The notes: generated by a model not told the origin, from the sequence alone. Positions 34,237-43,317 are shown, counted from the stretch's first letter. The stretch: 64,000 nucleotides of DNA from RGIG4079 sp045596365 (GCA_045596365.1 JAZOCE010000003.1:6681-70680); one strand, 5' to 3'. Program-made: numbers and translations.

Positions 34237-36168
34237 TTATACGAGTTCTGTGTCATCTTCTACAACAAGATTATCAATAATAAAATTCTGCCTTTCTGAT
34301 GTATTCTTACCCATATAGAATTCCAACAATTCAGAGACAGCATCCTCTTTACGCAATGTTACGCGATCGATGCGCATATCAGGGCCTATAAAATCGCGGA
34401 ACTCCTCAGGCGAAATTTCCCCAAGTCCTTTAAATCGAGTGATTTCGGCATTTGCTCCAAGCTTTTCTATAGCGGCGATGCGTTCCTCGTCAGTATAACA
34501 ATAGTAGGTTTCATCTACACCGGCGCCATTTTTACGCATTCCCACTCGTTTGGCTGTTTTTTTGTTTCTCACGCGGAACAACGGTGTCTGCAACACATAG
34601 ACATGTCCCTTCTTAATCAAATCGGGGAAGAATTGCAAGAAGAAGGTAATCATCAACAAGCGAATGTGCATACCATCGACATCGGCATCGGTCGCGATGA
34701 TTACTTTGTTGTAACGCAATCCATCAAGACCATCTTCAATATTTAATGCAGCTTGCAATAGGTTAAATTCATCATTTTCATAAACGACCTTTTGAGTCAA
34801 ACCATAGGTATTCAATGGCTTACCACGCAAAGAAAATACAGCCTGCGTTGCCACATTTCTAATCTTGGTAATTGAGCCTGCTGCAGAGTCCCCCTCGGTA
34901 ATGAATATTGAAGAGGCTTCTTTCAATTGCTCATCACCTTTAGCATCATTCAAATGAATGCGGCAGTCAAGTAATTTTTTGTTATGAAGATTTACCTTTT
35001 TAGCTTTTTCTCGAGCCAATTTGGTAACTCCAGCCATTGCCTTGCGTTCCTTCTCACTCTCTTGTACTTTCTTGAGAATAATCTCAGCAACATCAAGTTC
35101 CTTATGTAAATAATTATCTAACTCTTTTTTAATGAAATCGCCAATGAATTTAGCTATCGTAGGTCCTTCCGGTCCCATATCACGAGAGCCGAGACGAGTC
35201 TTTGTTTGTGATTCAAACACAGGCTCCTCAACTTTTATCGAGACAGCTGCCACCATACCATTGCGGATATCAGAATATTCAAAATTTCTACCAAAATGAT
35301 CCTTTATTGTGCGTGATGCTGCCTCCTTGAATGCTGTCAAGTGAGTACCTCCTTGAGTTGTGTGTTGTCCGTTGACAAACGAATAATACTCTTCTCCATA
35401 TTGATTAGTGTGAGTAATAACAACCTCAATATCATCTCCCTTCAAATGAATAATTGGGTACAACGTATCTCTTGTGAGGTTTTCCTTCAACAAATCGACA
35501 AGGCCATTCTTTGAGTAAAATCGTTTGCCGTTCAAGTGTATTGCCAATCCGGTATTGAGGAAAGTATAGTTTTTCAATAACGGCACTATAAATTCCTCAC
35601 GATAGATATAATCGCGAAAAATCGATGCGTCGGGAGTAAATTTAACCATTGTCCCATTAGGCTCATTACTTGGCATGACATCGTACTCCTTGACAATCTC
35701 GCCACAAGAGAAATGCACTTTTTTGCATTGTCCGTCACGAACACTTTCAATATAGAACTCCGTTGACAATGCATTTACCGCCTTAATCCCCACACCATTC
35801 AAGCCAACAGACTTTTTAAAAGCCTTTGAGTCATATTTAGCCCCGGTATTCATCTTTGAAGCAACAGCAACTACTTTATCCAATGGAATTCCACGACCAT
35901 GGTCTCTTACCATGACAGATGATTCATTAACCTCCACCATTACCTGCTTACCAAATCCCATCATATATTCATCGATAGCATTATCTAGCACCTCCTTCAG
36001 AAGCACATAAATACCATCATCACTTGATGTTCCATCACCAAGTTTCCCTATATACATACCCGGACGACGGCGTATGTGTTCTTTCCAATCAAGGGTTACG
36101 ATATCATCACCGGTATAATTTGCCGGTATTTGTGCTTCTTCAAACTGTAATTCTTCGTCTGTTGCCAT
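34237..36168 (-). CDS. parE: DNA topoisomerase IV subunit B
   Basis: 643-residue type IIA topoisomerase ATPase subunit, used with ParC to decatenate daughter chromosomes. It has the GHKL ATP site (EVLDNAIDE around Asn63; RGIP about 92-95; VGLNGVGIKAVNAL), then the transducer and TOPRIM motifs EGDSA (425-429) and DADVDG (494-499). The length is near typical for ParE/GyrB without the long insertion of E. coli GyrB. parC is not in this window. GyrB is the main alternative. coaD follows immediately. Confidence 0.9.
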   Translation of the reverse strand: MATDEELQFEEAQIPANYTGDDIVTLDWKEHIRRRPGMYIGKLGDGTSSDDGIYVLLKEVLDNAIDEYMMGFGKQVMVEVNESSVMVRDHGRGIPLDKVVAVASKMNTGAKYDSKAFKKSVGLNGVGIKAVNALSTEFYIESVRDGQCKKVHFSCGEIVKEYDVMPSNEPNGTMVKFTPDASIFRDYIYREEFIVPLLKNYTFLNTGLAIHLNGKRFYSKNGLVDLLKENLTRDTLYPIIHLKGDDIEVVITHTNQYGEEYYSFVNGQHTTQGGTHLTAFKEAASRTIKDHFGRNFEYSDIRNGMVAAVSIKVEEPVFESQTKTRLGSRDMGPEGPTIAKFIGDFIKKELDNYLHKELDVAEIILKKVQESEKERKAMAGVTKLAREKAKKVNLHNKKLLDCRIHLNDAKGDEQLKEASSIFITEGDSAAGSITKIRNVATQAVFSLRGKPLNTYGLTQKVVYENDEFNLLQAALNIEDGLDGLRYNKVIIATDADVDGMHIRLLMITFFLQFFPDLIKKGHVYVLQTPLFRVRNKKTAKRVGMRKNGAGVDETYYCYTDEERIAAIEKLGANAEITRFKGLGEISPEEFRDFIGPDMRIDRVTLRKEDAVSELLEFYMGKNTSERQNFIIDNLVVEDDTELV

Positions 36169-36216
36169 AAGTTTTTCGCGGATTTTTCAACTACGCCTTG
36201 CGCAATTTATAAACTA

Positions 36217-36247
36217 CAAATATAGCATTTTCCCCACAATACTCAAA
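36217..36247 (-). promoter_or_regulatory. Promoter of parE-coaD-S41 operon
   Basis: On the minus strand TTTG (36244-36247), a 19-base spacer and TATATTTG (36217-36224). It is 49 bases upstream of the parE ATG and fits the Bacteroidota consensus completely. Confidence 0.7.
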
Positions 36248-36328
36248 ATTTCATGACCAAGCAACCGACAATCTTCATTTTAAACAAATCTCACATAATA
36301 TCAACACAAGTTTCCACGTTTTAATAAT

Positions 36329-37273
36329 ATGTCGCATTATGCACAAATAAGCATTGTTATTCCAGTTTTCAACAGAGCCGGAATAGTTGGTCGCACTCTC
36401 GATTCGATTGCGGCACAATCGTTGCGCCCTTTAAACCTCATACTTGTTGATAACAATTCATCAGACAACACTCTTGACATATTAAACCTATGGAAAGAAA
36501 AAAACGAAACAGATGAATTTAAAATAACAATCCTTCAAGAGAAAAAACCCGGAGCAGCAGCAGCTCGGAATTGTGGATTAAAGATTGTCAAAACTCCCTA
36601 TGTAATGTTTTTTGACTCTGATGACACAATGTCTCCCTCCCACATTGAAAACATCACTAATACATTTATCACACATCCCGATGCCGGCATAGTCGGATGG
36701 GATGTTACTATACACACTTTCAACGGAAAATCAATAAAGCGCCGTTGCCATAAAAACAACGTACTTTTTAATCACATTTTTCATGGCTCATTATCTACAC
36801 AACGATATGCTGTTAGAACTGACCTAATAAATCAAGTTGGAGGATGGAATGAGACGACTATGGCGTGGGATGATTATGAATTAGGCATTAGACTACTGCT
36901 TCAACACCCTCACATTATCCACATCGAAAATGGAGAGGATGTAAATGTTTTTAGGCAAACAGAATCTATTACAGGGACTCACTATTCCGCCAATGTCGCA
37001 AAATGGGAGCATGCATTGGATTGTTGCGAGAATCATTTACAACAAAACAACAATGCTCGTTTATGGATTGAGGTACGCCGATGCATTTTAGCAGGAGAAT
37101 ATCGCAAAGAAAAAGACAGAAACAATTACAAACGGCTAATTAGCTCCATTCTACAACGAACAAGTAGCATTTATCAGAGGATATTTTTCAAGTCGGTGGC
37201 AATATTCATTTCACATGGAGGTAGAGGAGTTGCAATTCTCACCCGCCTATTTTTAACCCCAAAGCTCAATTAA
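36329..37273 (+). CDS. Glycosyltransferase family 2
   Basis: 314 residues with a GT-A fold. It begins YAQISIVIPVFNRAGIVGRT, then has the nucleotide-sugar site LILVDNNSSDNTL, the DXD-type motif in MFFDSDDTM (about 96-104) and the downstream AWDDYELGIRLLL segment, likely the acceptor/base site. It lacks obvious membrane spans; the basic C-terminus may associate with the membrane. First of three tightly packed glycosyltransferase genes (2-base gap to the next). Donor and acceptor are unknown, probably lipopolysaccharide or capsule sugars. Confidence 0.85.
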   Translation: MSHYAQISIVIPVFNRAGIVGRTLDSIAAQSLRPLNLILVDNNSSDNTLDILNLWKEKNETDEFKITILQEKKPGAAAARNCGLKIVKTPYVMFFDSDDTMSPSHIENITNTFITHPDAGIVGWDVTIHTFNGKSIKRRCHKNNVLFNHIFHGSLSTQRYAVRTDLINQVGGWNETTMAWDDYELGIRLLLQHPHIIHIENGEDVNVFRQTESITGTHYSANVAKWEHALDCCENHLQQNNNARLWIEVRRCILAGEYRKEKDRNNYKRLISSILQRTSSIYQRIFFKSVAIFISHGGRGVAILTRLFLTPKLN

Positions 37274-37275
37274 TC

Positions 37276-38400
37276 ATGAAAATACTACTATTAGGCGATT
37301 TCAGTAACTACCATCAATGCCTTGCCACTGCCTTACGCAAATTAGGGCATCAAGTATCAGTTGTTTCCGATGGGTGTGAATGGATGAATACCGACCGTGA
37401 TATTGATGTTACTCGTCGTTTTAAAGGGAAATTAGGGGGAATTGACCTATGGTTAAGAATTAACACCACACTCGCGCCCTGCCTAAAAGGGTTTGATGTC
37501 GTTCATATTAACAACCCCATCTTCATAACACTTAAGCCAAATCGTGTTCGCAAGATTTTTGATAAGCTCAAAAAAAACAATGGTGCTGTTTTCCTCACAG
37601 CGATGGGTAACGACAAAGTATTTTTAGATATGTGCATGGACCAAAATGGGACTCTGAAATACAATGAATGGCTCGTTTATGGTAAACCCACAAAACTCCT
37701 TCGAGAGCAACCCGAAATTGTAAATGGATGGAACAACCCCATTCTTCAAGAGCATTGCAAATACATTTATGACAATATTGATGGCGCAACAACTGTCCTA
37801 TACGAATATGACTTAGCATGCCGAAAAGTATTACCCGATGATCGTGTTGCATATTGCGGGATACCAATAGATACCCAAAGTATTATCCCTGCCGACATTA
37901 CTGAAATACCGCAAAAAGTAAGATTTTTTCTCGGCATAAAGAATAACCATCGGATTTTAAAAGGGACTGATCGATTCTGTGATATCACACAAAAGCTTGT
38001 CGTCCAATATCCAGACAAATGTGAATTAAAAACAGTACAAAATCTCCCCTACGCTGTTTTTATTCAAGAGTTGAAAAATAGCCATGTTTTACTTGATCAG
38101 CTATATTCTTACACTCCGGCAACTACCGCTCTTCTTGGCATGGCTCATGGATTAACTACCGTTACAGGTGGAGAAGAGGATTACTATGATTTTATCGGTG
38201 AATATGAGAATCGGCCCATCATAAATGCCATACCCGATGACAACGAGCTATATAAATCCCTTGAAAACATTATCCTAAACCCCGATATTATTCCTGCAAA
38301 AGCCAAAGCCAACCGAGATTTTGTCATTAAACACAACGACTCTCTTGTTGTTGCCAAAAGATACCTTGATTTTTGGGAGAAACAGCTTAATAAGAAATAG
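37276..38400 (+). CDS. Glycosyltransferase, GT-B type, family uncertain
   Basis: 374 residues starting MKILLLGDFSNYHQCLATAL, with a first Rossmann-like domain (LRKLGHQVSVVSDG, FDVVHINNP) and a second domain ending ANRDFVIKHNDSLVVAKRYL, an arrangement typical of GT4-like enzymes. The usual EXFG/EX7E motif is weak; the LLGMAHGLTTVTGGEEDYYD segment may take its place. The assignment therefore rests on fold layout and on two neighbouring glycosyltransferase genes, spaced by 2 bases on each side. Confidence 0.65.
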   Translation: MKILLLGDFSNYHQCLATALRKLGHQVSVVSDGCEWMNTDRDIDVTRRFKGKLGGIDLWLRINTTLAPCLKGFDVVHINNPIFITLKPNRVRKIFDKLKKNNGAVFLTAMGNDKVFLDMCMDQNGTLKYNEWLVYGKPTKLLREQPEIVNGWNNPILQEHCKYIYDNIDGATTVLYEYDLACRKVLPDDRVAYCGIPIDTQSIIPADITEIPQKVRFFLGIKNNHRILKGTDRFCDITQKLVVQYPDKCELKTVQNLPYAVFIQELKNSHVLLDQLYSYTPATTALLGMAHGLTTVTGGEEDYYDFIGEYENRPIINAIPDDNELYKSLENIILNPDIIPAKAKANRDFVIKHNDSLVVAKRYLDFWEKQLNKK

Positions 38401-38402
38401 AT

Positions 38403-39239
38403 ATGACGCTCGATATATTAATAAGCACACTTGGGATTGATGGTATAAATCGTGTTGCCAAAATGAATTTGCCCACCGTTAAAGATGTAAAATACATCAT
38501 TTCATGGCAAGTTCCGGGCATTGAGAATCCATCTGAGATGATTCCAATCCAATTAATACGCGACGACATATCCATTTACCCGATAGATTCACGAGGTATA
38601 AGCATCAATCGCAACAATGCGATAAAGCACTCTACTGCCGATATTTGCCTAATTGCCGATGACGATTTGATATATACTACACAACAATTACAATCAGTTA
38701 TAAAAGCATTTGTAGAAAATCCCGACTACGAGCTCATCACGTTTAAATATAGTGGAGACGACAACAAGAACTACCCTATTGCTCCTTTTGACTTAACAGA
38801 AAAGCAAAAAGGATACTATGTCTCTGAAATAGAGATTGCCTTTAGGCGAAAAATATGCGATAAAGTTTTATTTAATGAATATTTTGGACCCGGGCTACAC
38901 CCTCTGCAAGCATGTGAAGGAGCTATATTCATACACCAAGCAATATCACTAGGGATAAGGACTCGATTTATACCCTATACCATTACTCACCACACCGGAG
39001 GGATATCAACCGGCAACAGAGTTCTAACAACAGGCGTCTTAATGGCACAGGGGGCATATATTGCTATCGTTTACCCCTATACCGCTCTGTTTCGGCTTCC
39101 ACTTTTTGCATGGCGTTCATTCCGTCGTGGGCAAACAAAAATGTTTCCCGCAATGCGCCATCTTTGGAGAGGCTACATCTACGGGAAACGATACTTTAAT
39201 CACGATGGATCTATAAAAAAGACTCCACCTCAGATTTAA
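38403..39239 (+). CDS. Glycosyltransferase family 2-like protein
   Basis: 278 residues. The N-terminus (LDILISTLGIDGINRVAKMN) and the LIADDDLIYTTQQLQSVIKA segment give a DXD-like site (about 81-84). The SRGISINRNNAIKHSTADIC stretch resembles small family-A glycosyltransferases that read a polymer end. It is third of the three-gene set and converges on the DUF4369 protein gene with 2 bases between stops. The donor sugar is not predicted. Confidence 0.7.
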   Translation: MTLDILISTLGIDGINRVAKMNLPTVKDVKYIISWQVPGIENPSEMIPIQLIRDDISIYPIDSRGISINRNNAIKHSTADICLIADDDLIYTTQQLQSVIKAFVENPDYELITFKYSGDDNKNYPIAPFDLTEKQKGYYVSEIEIAFRRKICDKVLFNEYFGPGLHPLQACEGAIFIHQAISLGIRTRFIPYTITHHTGGISTGNRVLTTGVLMAQGAYIAIVYPYTALFRLPLFAWRSFRRGQTKMFPAMRHLWRGYIYGKRYFNHDGSIKKTPPQI

Positions 39240-39241
39240 TC

Positions 39242-40327
39242 TTACATATATTTGTTCAACTTGGCATCAAGCGTTGTTATGTCATCTACACGCTCAACAA
39301 TTTCACCTTTGCGGTTTATGATAAATGTTGTTGGCAAATTTGTAACATTGTAATTCATCAGATTAACGGCATCGGTAACAGGAGAATTATACACCGTTAT
39401 CCAGGGTAGATTTTTTGCAGCTTGTTTCCATTGGAACTCATCTCCACCGGCGGCAACTTGAAATATTTCCAATCCGGCAGATTTACGCTTTTCATAGACT
39501 TTTGCAAGAACCATATTAAATGCTGTTGACTCCTCAACGCCATACATTGTAAAGTTCAACACCACTACTTTCCCCTGCTTTGACAAATCTAACAGGCTAT
39601 GCATTTCACCTTTATTGTCAGATAGTTTTATATCAAAAATAGGAGCCTCCTCAATATATACAGTATCGTTTGGAACAACATTCGTTGGTACACTACGATT
39701 AGAAAGATATAAATTCTTCAAATAGGCAGTGCGAGGATCATTTGGGCGCATCTGCGCATAGGCATTAGCAACAGCTCCTATCACACGAAGATCAGCCTTA
39801 TTTTTAGCATCAAACAAAGCTGTTTTTCCCACTTTTTTGTTTATGATATAATAGGCAACTATATCTGAAGGATTTTCAAGGAGCAAAGTACTCACTTCTC
39901 GCTTCAATAAAGAATCGGTTGCCATTGCCGCCTCACCTTTAGCCAAGACGACTTCATTTACCAATCCGTCAACCTTCATCATCTTATCAGCAGAAACGCT
40001 CCCTGACAAGACATAATCTCTGTCAAACTTTTCTACATTACTCTTGACCGCTACTGTTTCAATGCTATCAACGGGGAAATAAATCATCTTGCCTTCCAAG
40101 TTTAGACGATATATATCAGGATATCCTGTCGCTTCATGACTTACTGTGAATTTTCCATTGTTATCCACCTCAACTGTATCGATTGGATACCACCATCCAT
40201 TTCCGGATGCTTCTATTACAATATGTTTACCGGTAGCACCTTCTACTTCTCCATTAATAGTCCATTGATTGCTATTACAACCGGATAACATTGCAACAGC
40301 GCTGACCAATAATATATATTTTTTCAT
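39242..40327 (-). CDS. DUF4369 lipoprotein with thioredoxin-like fold lacking CxxC
   Basis: 361 residues. The lipoprotein signal is MLSGC (Cys17). A DUF4369-like beta domain (about 20-110) precedes a TlpA/AhpC-type thioredoxin-like domain (about 225-361) ending NYNVTNLPTTFIINRKGEIV. The place where the active-site CxxC belongs (VVVLNFTMYGVEESTAFN, 254-271) has no cysteine, so this protein cannot be a classical disulfide oxidoreductase. The cis-proline TNLPTTF is kept. It probably works as a folded binding domain. It is last in the greA-HIT operon. Confidence 0.85.
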   Translation of the reverse strand: MKKYILLVSAVAMLSGCNSNQWTINGEVEGATGKHIVIEASGNGWWYPIDTVEVDNNGKFTVSHEATGYPDIYRLNLEGKMIYFPVDSIETVAVKSNVEKFDRDYVLSGSVSADKMMKVDGLVNEVVLAKGEAAMATDSLLKREVSTLLLENPSDIVAYYIINKKVGKTALFDAKNKADLRVIGAVANAYAQMRPNDPRTAYLKNLYLSNRSVPTNVVPNDTVYIEEAPIFDIKLSDNKGEMHSLLDLSKQGKVVVLNFTMYGVEESTAFNMVLAKVYEKRKSAGLEIFQVAAGGDEFQWKQAAKNLPWITVYNSPVTDAVNLMNYNVTNLPTTFIINRKGEIVERVDDITTLDAKLNKYM

Positions 40328-40338
40328 TTTGGGCAGAA

Positions 40339-40755
40339 TTAAAATAGTTCTGAACGTGTTTCTTGCATCTCTTCGGCTATCGATTGAGCGATACGAGCCA
40401 TATCCTCAGAAGACACATCGGCTTTATCCTTAAAGAAATTCATATCGCTTTCTACGTTGATAGGAATCAGATGGACGTGAGTGTGAGGCACTTCCATTCC
40501 CATTACAGCCACACCGATACGTTGACATGGCATTGCTTTTTTCATTGCCACAGCAACACGCTTTGCAAACACTTGCAATGCCACATAATCTTCATCTTCA
40601 AGGTCGAAAATATAATCAACCTCCTTTTTAGGGATAACAAGCACATGTCCCGGAGCAACAGGATTAATATCCAAAAACGCATAATTTTTTTCATCCTCCG
40701 CGACCTTGTAGGATGGGATTTCTCCTGCAACTATGCGACTGAAAATTGTAGCCAT
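40339..40755 (-). CDS. HIT family nucleotide-binding hydrolase
   Basis: 138 residues. The histidine triad is HTHVHLIPI (about 98-106), with the upstream DINPVAPGHVLVIPKKEVDY strand region. HIT proteins such as HinT hydrolyse nucleotide phosphoramidates and related compounds. The protein starts MATIFSRIVAGEIPSYKV, the usual bacterial HIT beginning. It lies 17 bases after greA, common in Bacteroidota. Confidence 0.95.
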   Translation of the reverse strand: MATIFSRIVAGEIPSYKVAEDEKNYAFLDINPVAPGHVLVIPKKEVDYIFDLEDEDYVALQVFAKRVAVAMKKAMPCQRIGVAVMGMEVPHTHVHLIPINVESDMNFFKDKADVSSEDMARIAQSIAEEMQETRSELF

Positions 40756-40772
40756 GATAATTCTATTTATAA

Positions 40773-41243
40773 TTAGATAGAGATTTTTGTAATTTCGAAT
40801 TTCATCAAACCCGATGGCACCTTAATCTCAACAACATCTCCCACCTTGTGTCCGAGAAGGCCTTGTGCAATAGGGGTGCTCGACGCAATTTTTTTCTCTT
40901 TAAGGTTAGCTTCGCTATCAGCAACGATAGTATATTCTACAGCCATACCATTTGCAAGGTTTTTTATTTCCACCTTGTTCATGATTTGAACCTCGTCAGT
41001 ATTTAATTTGCTTTCATCAATTATGCGAGCATTAGCAACAAGGTCTTTCAATTGAGCAATTTTCATCTCAAGCATACCTTGAGCTTCCTTTGCCGCATCA
41101 TATTCAGCATTTTCCGAGAGATCCCCTTTATCGCGAGCTTCTGCGATAGCACGAGACACCTCTGGTCGCTTAACTGTTTCAAGATAAGCTATTTCATCCA
41201 TTTTCTTCTTATAACCCTCTTTGGTCATGTAAGTGATTGCCAT
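40773..41243 (-). CDS. greA: Transcription elongation factor GreA
   Basis: 156 residues, the standard length. GreA lets RNA polymerase cleave backtracked RNA through its secondary channel. The N-terminal coiled coil (residues about 5-75) bears the acidic tip with ARDKGDLSENAEYDAAKEAQ, and the C-terminal FKBP-like domain contains SSTPIAQGLLGHKVGDVVEI. First gene of the greA-HIT-DUF4369 operon. The leader is about 85 bases long if the -7 box at 41,335 is used. Confidence 0.97.
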   Translation of the reverse strand: MAITYMTKEGYKKKMDEIAYLETVKRPEVSRAIAEARDKGDLSENAEYDAAKEAQGMLEMKIAQLKDLVANARIIDESKLNTDEVQIMNKVEIKNLANGMAVEYTIVADSEANLKEKKIASSTPIAQGLLGHKVGDVVEIKVPSGLMKFEITKISI

Positions 41244-41334
41244 GGTTCTGTCTTTTTTATTTAATGTAAAAAATAAAGAAACCTCATCCGTACCGGTGAG
41301 ATCCCTTTGTGATTATCAAAATGTTATTTCATTA

Positions 41335-41342
41335 CAAAGGTA
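41335..41342 (-). promoter_or_regulatory. -7 box for greA
   Basis: TACCTTTG on the minus strand, 92 bases upstream of the greA ATG, matches TAnnTTTG. No TTTG at the right distance. It lies just after the poly-T end of the hairpin-rich region, so it would restart transcription for greA. Confidence 0.45.
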
Positions 41343-41373
41343 GGACTTTTTTCCGAGATAAAAAACATAAAAA

Positions 41374-41545
41374 GAAAAAAAACGCCCAATCCCATACCCC
41401 CACATGGGGATTGTCCAAAAGATTATTGCCATAGGCAACTGATAATATAGCCCCGTACAAAGTGCGGGGCAAGAGCCTTGCCTCCCATATTCAATACCTT
41501 TAGGTATTAGATGTTAATCGATAAGGGAAGTCCAAAGCTTACGGC
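41374..41545 (-). ncRNA. Hairpin-rich noncoding stretch, candidate small RNA ending in a terminator
   Basis: There is no reading frame in this part of a 357-base gap. At least five inverted repeats are packed together: CAATCCC/GGGATTG (41387-41393/41407-41413), TTGCC/GGCAA (41426-41430/41434-41438), a 9-base GCCCCGTAC/GTGCGGGGC with a three-base loop (41450-41470), GGCAAG/CTTGCC (41468-41482) and AATACC/GGTATT (41493-41508). On the minus strand the first of these is followed by TTTTTTTT (41374-41382), a typical terminator. No TAnnTTTG promoter was found, so it may also be a processed 3' end of the upstream gene. Confidence 0.45.
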
Positions 41546-41576
41546 AAAAAAGAAGGGAAACCAATGGCTTCCCTTC
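41546..41576 (-). terminator. Intrinsic terminator of the secreted protein gene
   Basis: On the minus strand GAAGGGAAGCCA pairs with TGGTTTCCCTTC, with essentially no G-U cost beyond one pair, followed by TTTTTT (41546-41551). It lies 25 bases after the stop at 41,601. Confidence 0.9.
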
Positions 41577-41600
41577 CGTTATGCTTTTATTAAGCGTGAA

Positions 41601-43091
41601 TTATTTAACAAGTTCTTTAGAAACTTTGTTACCACGTTTAACGATGTAAAGACCGTTTTCTGGATTTGCGATTTCAACACCTTGTAGGTTATAATATTTA
41701 GCAGCACCTTCTACTTCGTCAACTACGATATCTTCGATACCATTAACTTCACCGTTAGGATCTTGCCATCCTTCTTTAGCGATTGAGTAAAGAGCGATAC
41801 CATTGAAGTTACGGTTAACCATCAAGTAAACACCTTCAGTTCCATCAAGACCGTCAACAACTGTTGCAGAGATGTTCAAGATACGACGACCACCATCTGA
41901 AGTCATACCCATACCGATAGCTGGAACACTTGGCCATGCCATTTCAGCACCTGCGTCGGCAGTCCATTCAAAGTTGTCACCAAGTTTAGCAATTTTCACG
42001 TCACCACCAGGAGCTTTACCATGTTGAGTATTAGCGTAGCAAACGAAATTTGTTCCTTCGATAGTAAATTCAGCGATACCATTTACAGAAACTTCAGATA
42101 CCAACCAGTCATTAGCTACATTGCGAACGGCAGATACTACTTGCTCGCCAGATTCTTCATCAATAGAAGTTTCAGTGTGGTGAGTACCACCTTCTACAAA
42201 GTTACCGTTAGTGTCATACAATGCAGGCATTGTGCTCATACCATCAATATAGAACAATGAACCAGAGAATTCTTCATCTTGAACCATTGTACATACTGTA
42301 GCACCTTGCCATTGAGTAGCATTAGCATCAGCAGCAACCGGAGCAAGCATGATTACGTCAGGGTTACCAGCACCATCTTTATCAGCAAAGTCACCATTCC
42401 AAACATCAGAACCTTGTTCACATTTCCAACGATAGATTTGAAGACCTGCATTTGCGCCACCACCTGCCATTACGATAGCGTGAGCTTCTTGACGAGTAAC
42501 GTCACCTACGATAGAAGAGAAGTCAACACGACCTTTAAGGTAGTTGTTAGCATATTCATCAATAGTAACCATCAAATCACCGGCTTTAGTACAAGCACCT
42601 GTTTCAAGGTCGCTGATATAGTAAAGGGCGATACCACTATCAGTACCATCGTCAGAAAGACCTACAGTTGCACGATAGCCGTGGAACACGATGTGTCCGA
42701 AATTATCTTTTGTAAAGTTATAGCTTGCACCGATACCTGTACCGATAGATTCACCATCTACAGTAAGTTTCAATTCTCCAAGGTAACGACCTGAAGCAAG
42801 ACCGAATTTCAACAATGAAGCATTATTTGGACGAGATACATAGATAGTTGTATCAAGAACTACTGAACATGCCATTGTGTTATCAGGCAAATATTTCAAA
42901 AATTCGTCATTACCATCAGTGTTACGAGAAAGCATCCAACGGTTTTTCAATTCAAATTCACCGTATTTTTCATACTGAGTAGTATCAAATTTACGAGTTA
43001 CGTCATCACCGTCAGGACCAATTGCCATGTCTTGAGCGAATGAAGAGGCAGCACATAGAAGTGCAGAAGCAAGAAGTAAACTTTTCTTCAT
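41601..43091 (-). CDS. Secreted protein of unknown function with a C-terminal sorting-like tail
   Basis: 496 residues. A signal peptide (KKSLLLASALLCAASSFAQ) precedes a region of beta-strand repeats with many GDXN- and acidic Asp-rich loops, possibly a beta-propeller (for example TDSGIALYYISDLETGACT, GMSTMPALYDTNGNFVEGG). The last 33 residues (YYNLQGVEIANPENGLYIVK, then RGNKVSKELVK) resemble the C-terminal sorting or anchor tails of secreted Bacteroidota proteins. I do not recognise the family with certainty; DUF4623-like is one possibility. It is a single-gene unit with a terminator and a leader hairpin. Confidence 0.8.
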   Translation of the reverse strand: MKKSLLLASALLCAASSFAQDMAIGPDGDDVTRKFDTTQYEKYGEFELKNRWMLSRNTDGNDEFLKYLPDNTMACSVVLDTTIYVSRPNNASLLKFGLASGRYLGELKLTVDGESIGTGIGASYNFTKDNFGHIVFHGYRATVGLSDDGTDSGIALYYISDLETGACTKAGDLMVTIDEYANNYLKGRVDFSSIVGDVTRQEAHAIVMAGGGANAGLQIYRWKCEQGSDVWNGDFADKDGAGNPDVIMLAPVAADANATQWQGATVCTMVQDEEFSGSLFYIDGMSTMPALYDTNGNFVEGGTHHTETSIDEESGEQVVSAVRNVANDWLVSEVSVNGIAEFTIEGTNFVCYANTQHGKAPGGDVKIAKLGDNFEWTADAGAEMAWPSVPAIGMGMTSDGGRRILNISATVVDGLDGTEGVYLMVNRNFNGIALYSIAKEGWQDPNGEVNGIEDIVVDEVEGAAKYYNLQGVEIANPENGLYIVKRGNKVSKELVK

Positions 43092-43140
43092 AATTAAAAT
43101 GTTTTAGTTAATAATATGGTTAGTTAAAGTTAATCGTTTT

Positions 43141-43172
43141 CATGAATATAGACTTTTCCTATTATATTCATG
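43141..43172 (-). promoter_or_regulatory. 5'-leader hairpin of the secreted protein gene
   Basis: CATGAATATA (43141-43150) and TATATTCATG (43163-43172) form a perfect ten-base inverted repeat with a 12-base loop. It sits at the very beginning of the predicted transcript, next to the -7 box at 43,176-43,183, 50 bases before the ATG. It may protect the mRNA 5' end or bind a regulator. Confidence 0.5.
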
Positions 43173-43175
43173 GAG

Positions 43176-43183
43176 CAAAGTTA
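43176..43183 (-). promoter_or_regulatory. -7 box for the secreted protein gene
   Basis: TAACTTTG on the minus strand. It matches TAnnTTTG, 85 bases upstream of the ATG; no clear -33 TTTG. Confidence 0.5.
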
Positions 43184-43317
43184 TATGTTTTTTTGAGTTA
43201 CGACTAATTATTTTACTTAAAATATTTTCCTATCTTCAAATTTTAACAAACATTAAGAGTGCAATCTTATACAATACTCACCCTATTCACATTAATAATA
43301 TAAAAAGTAGCACAACA

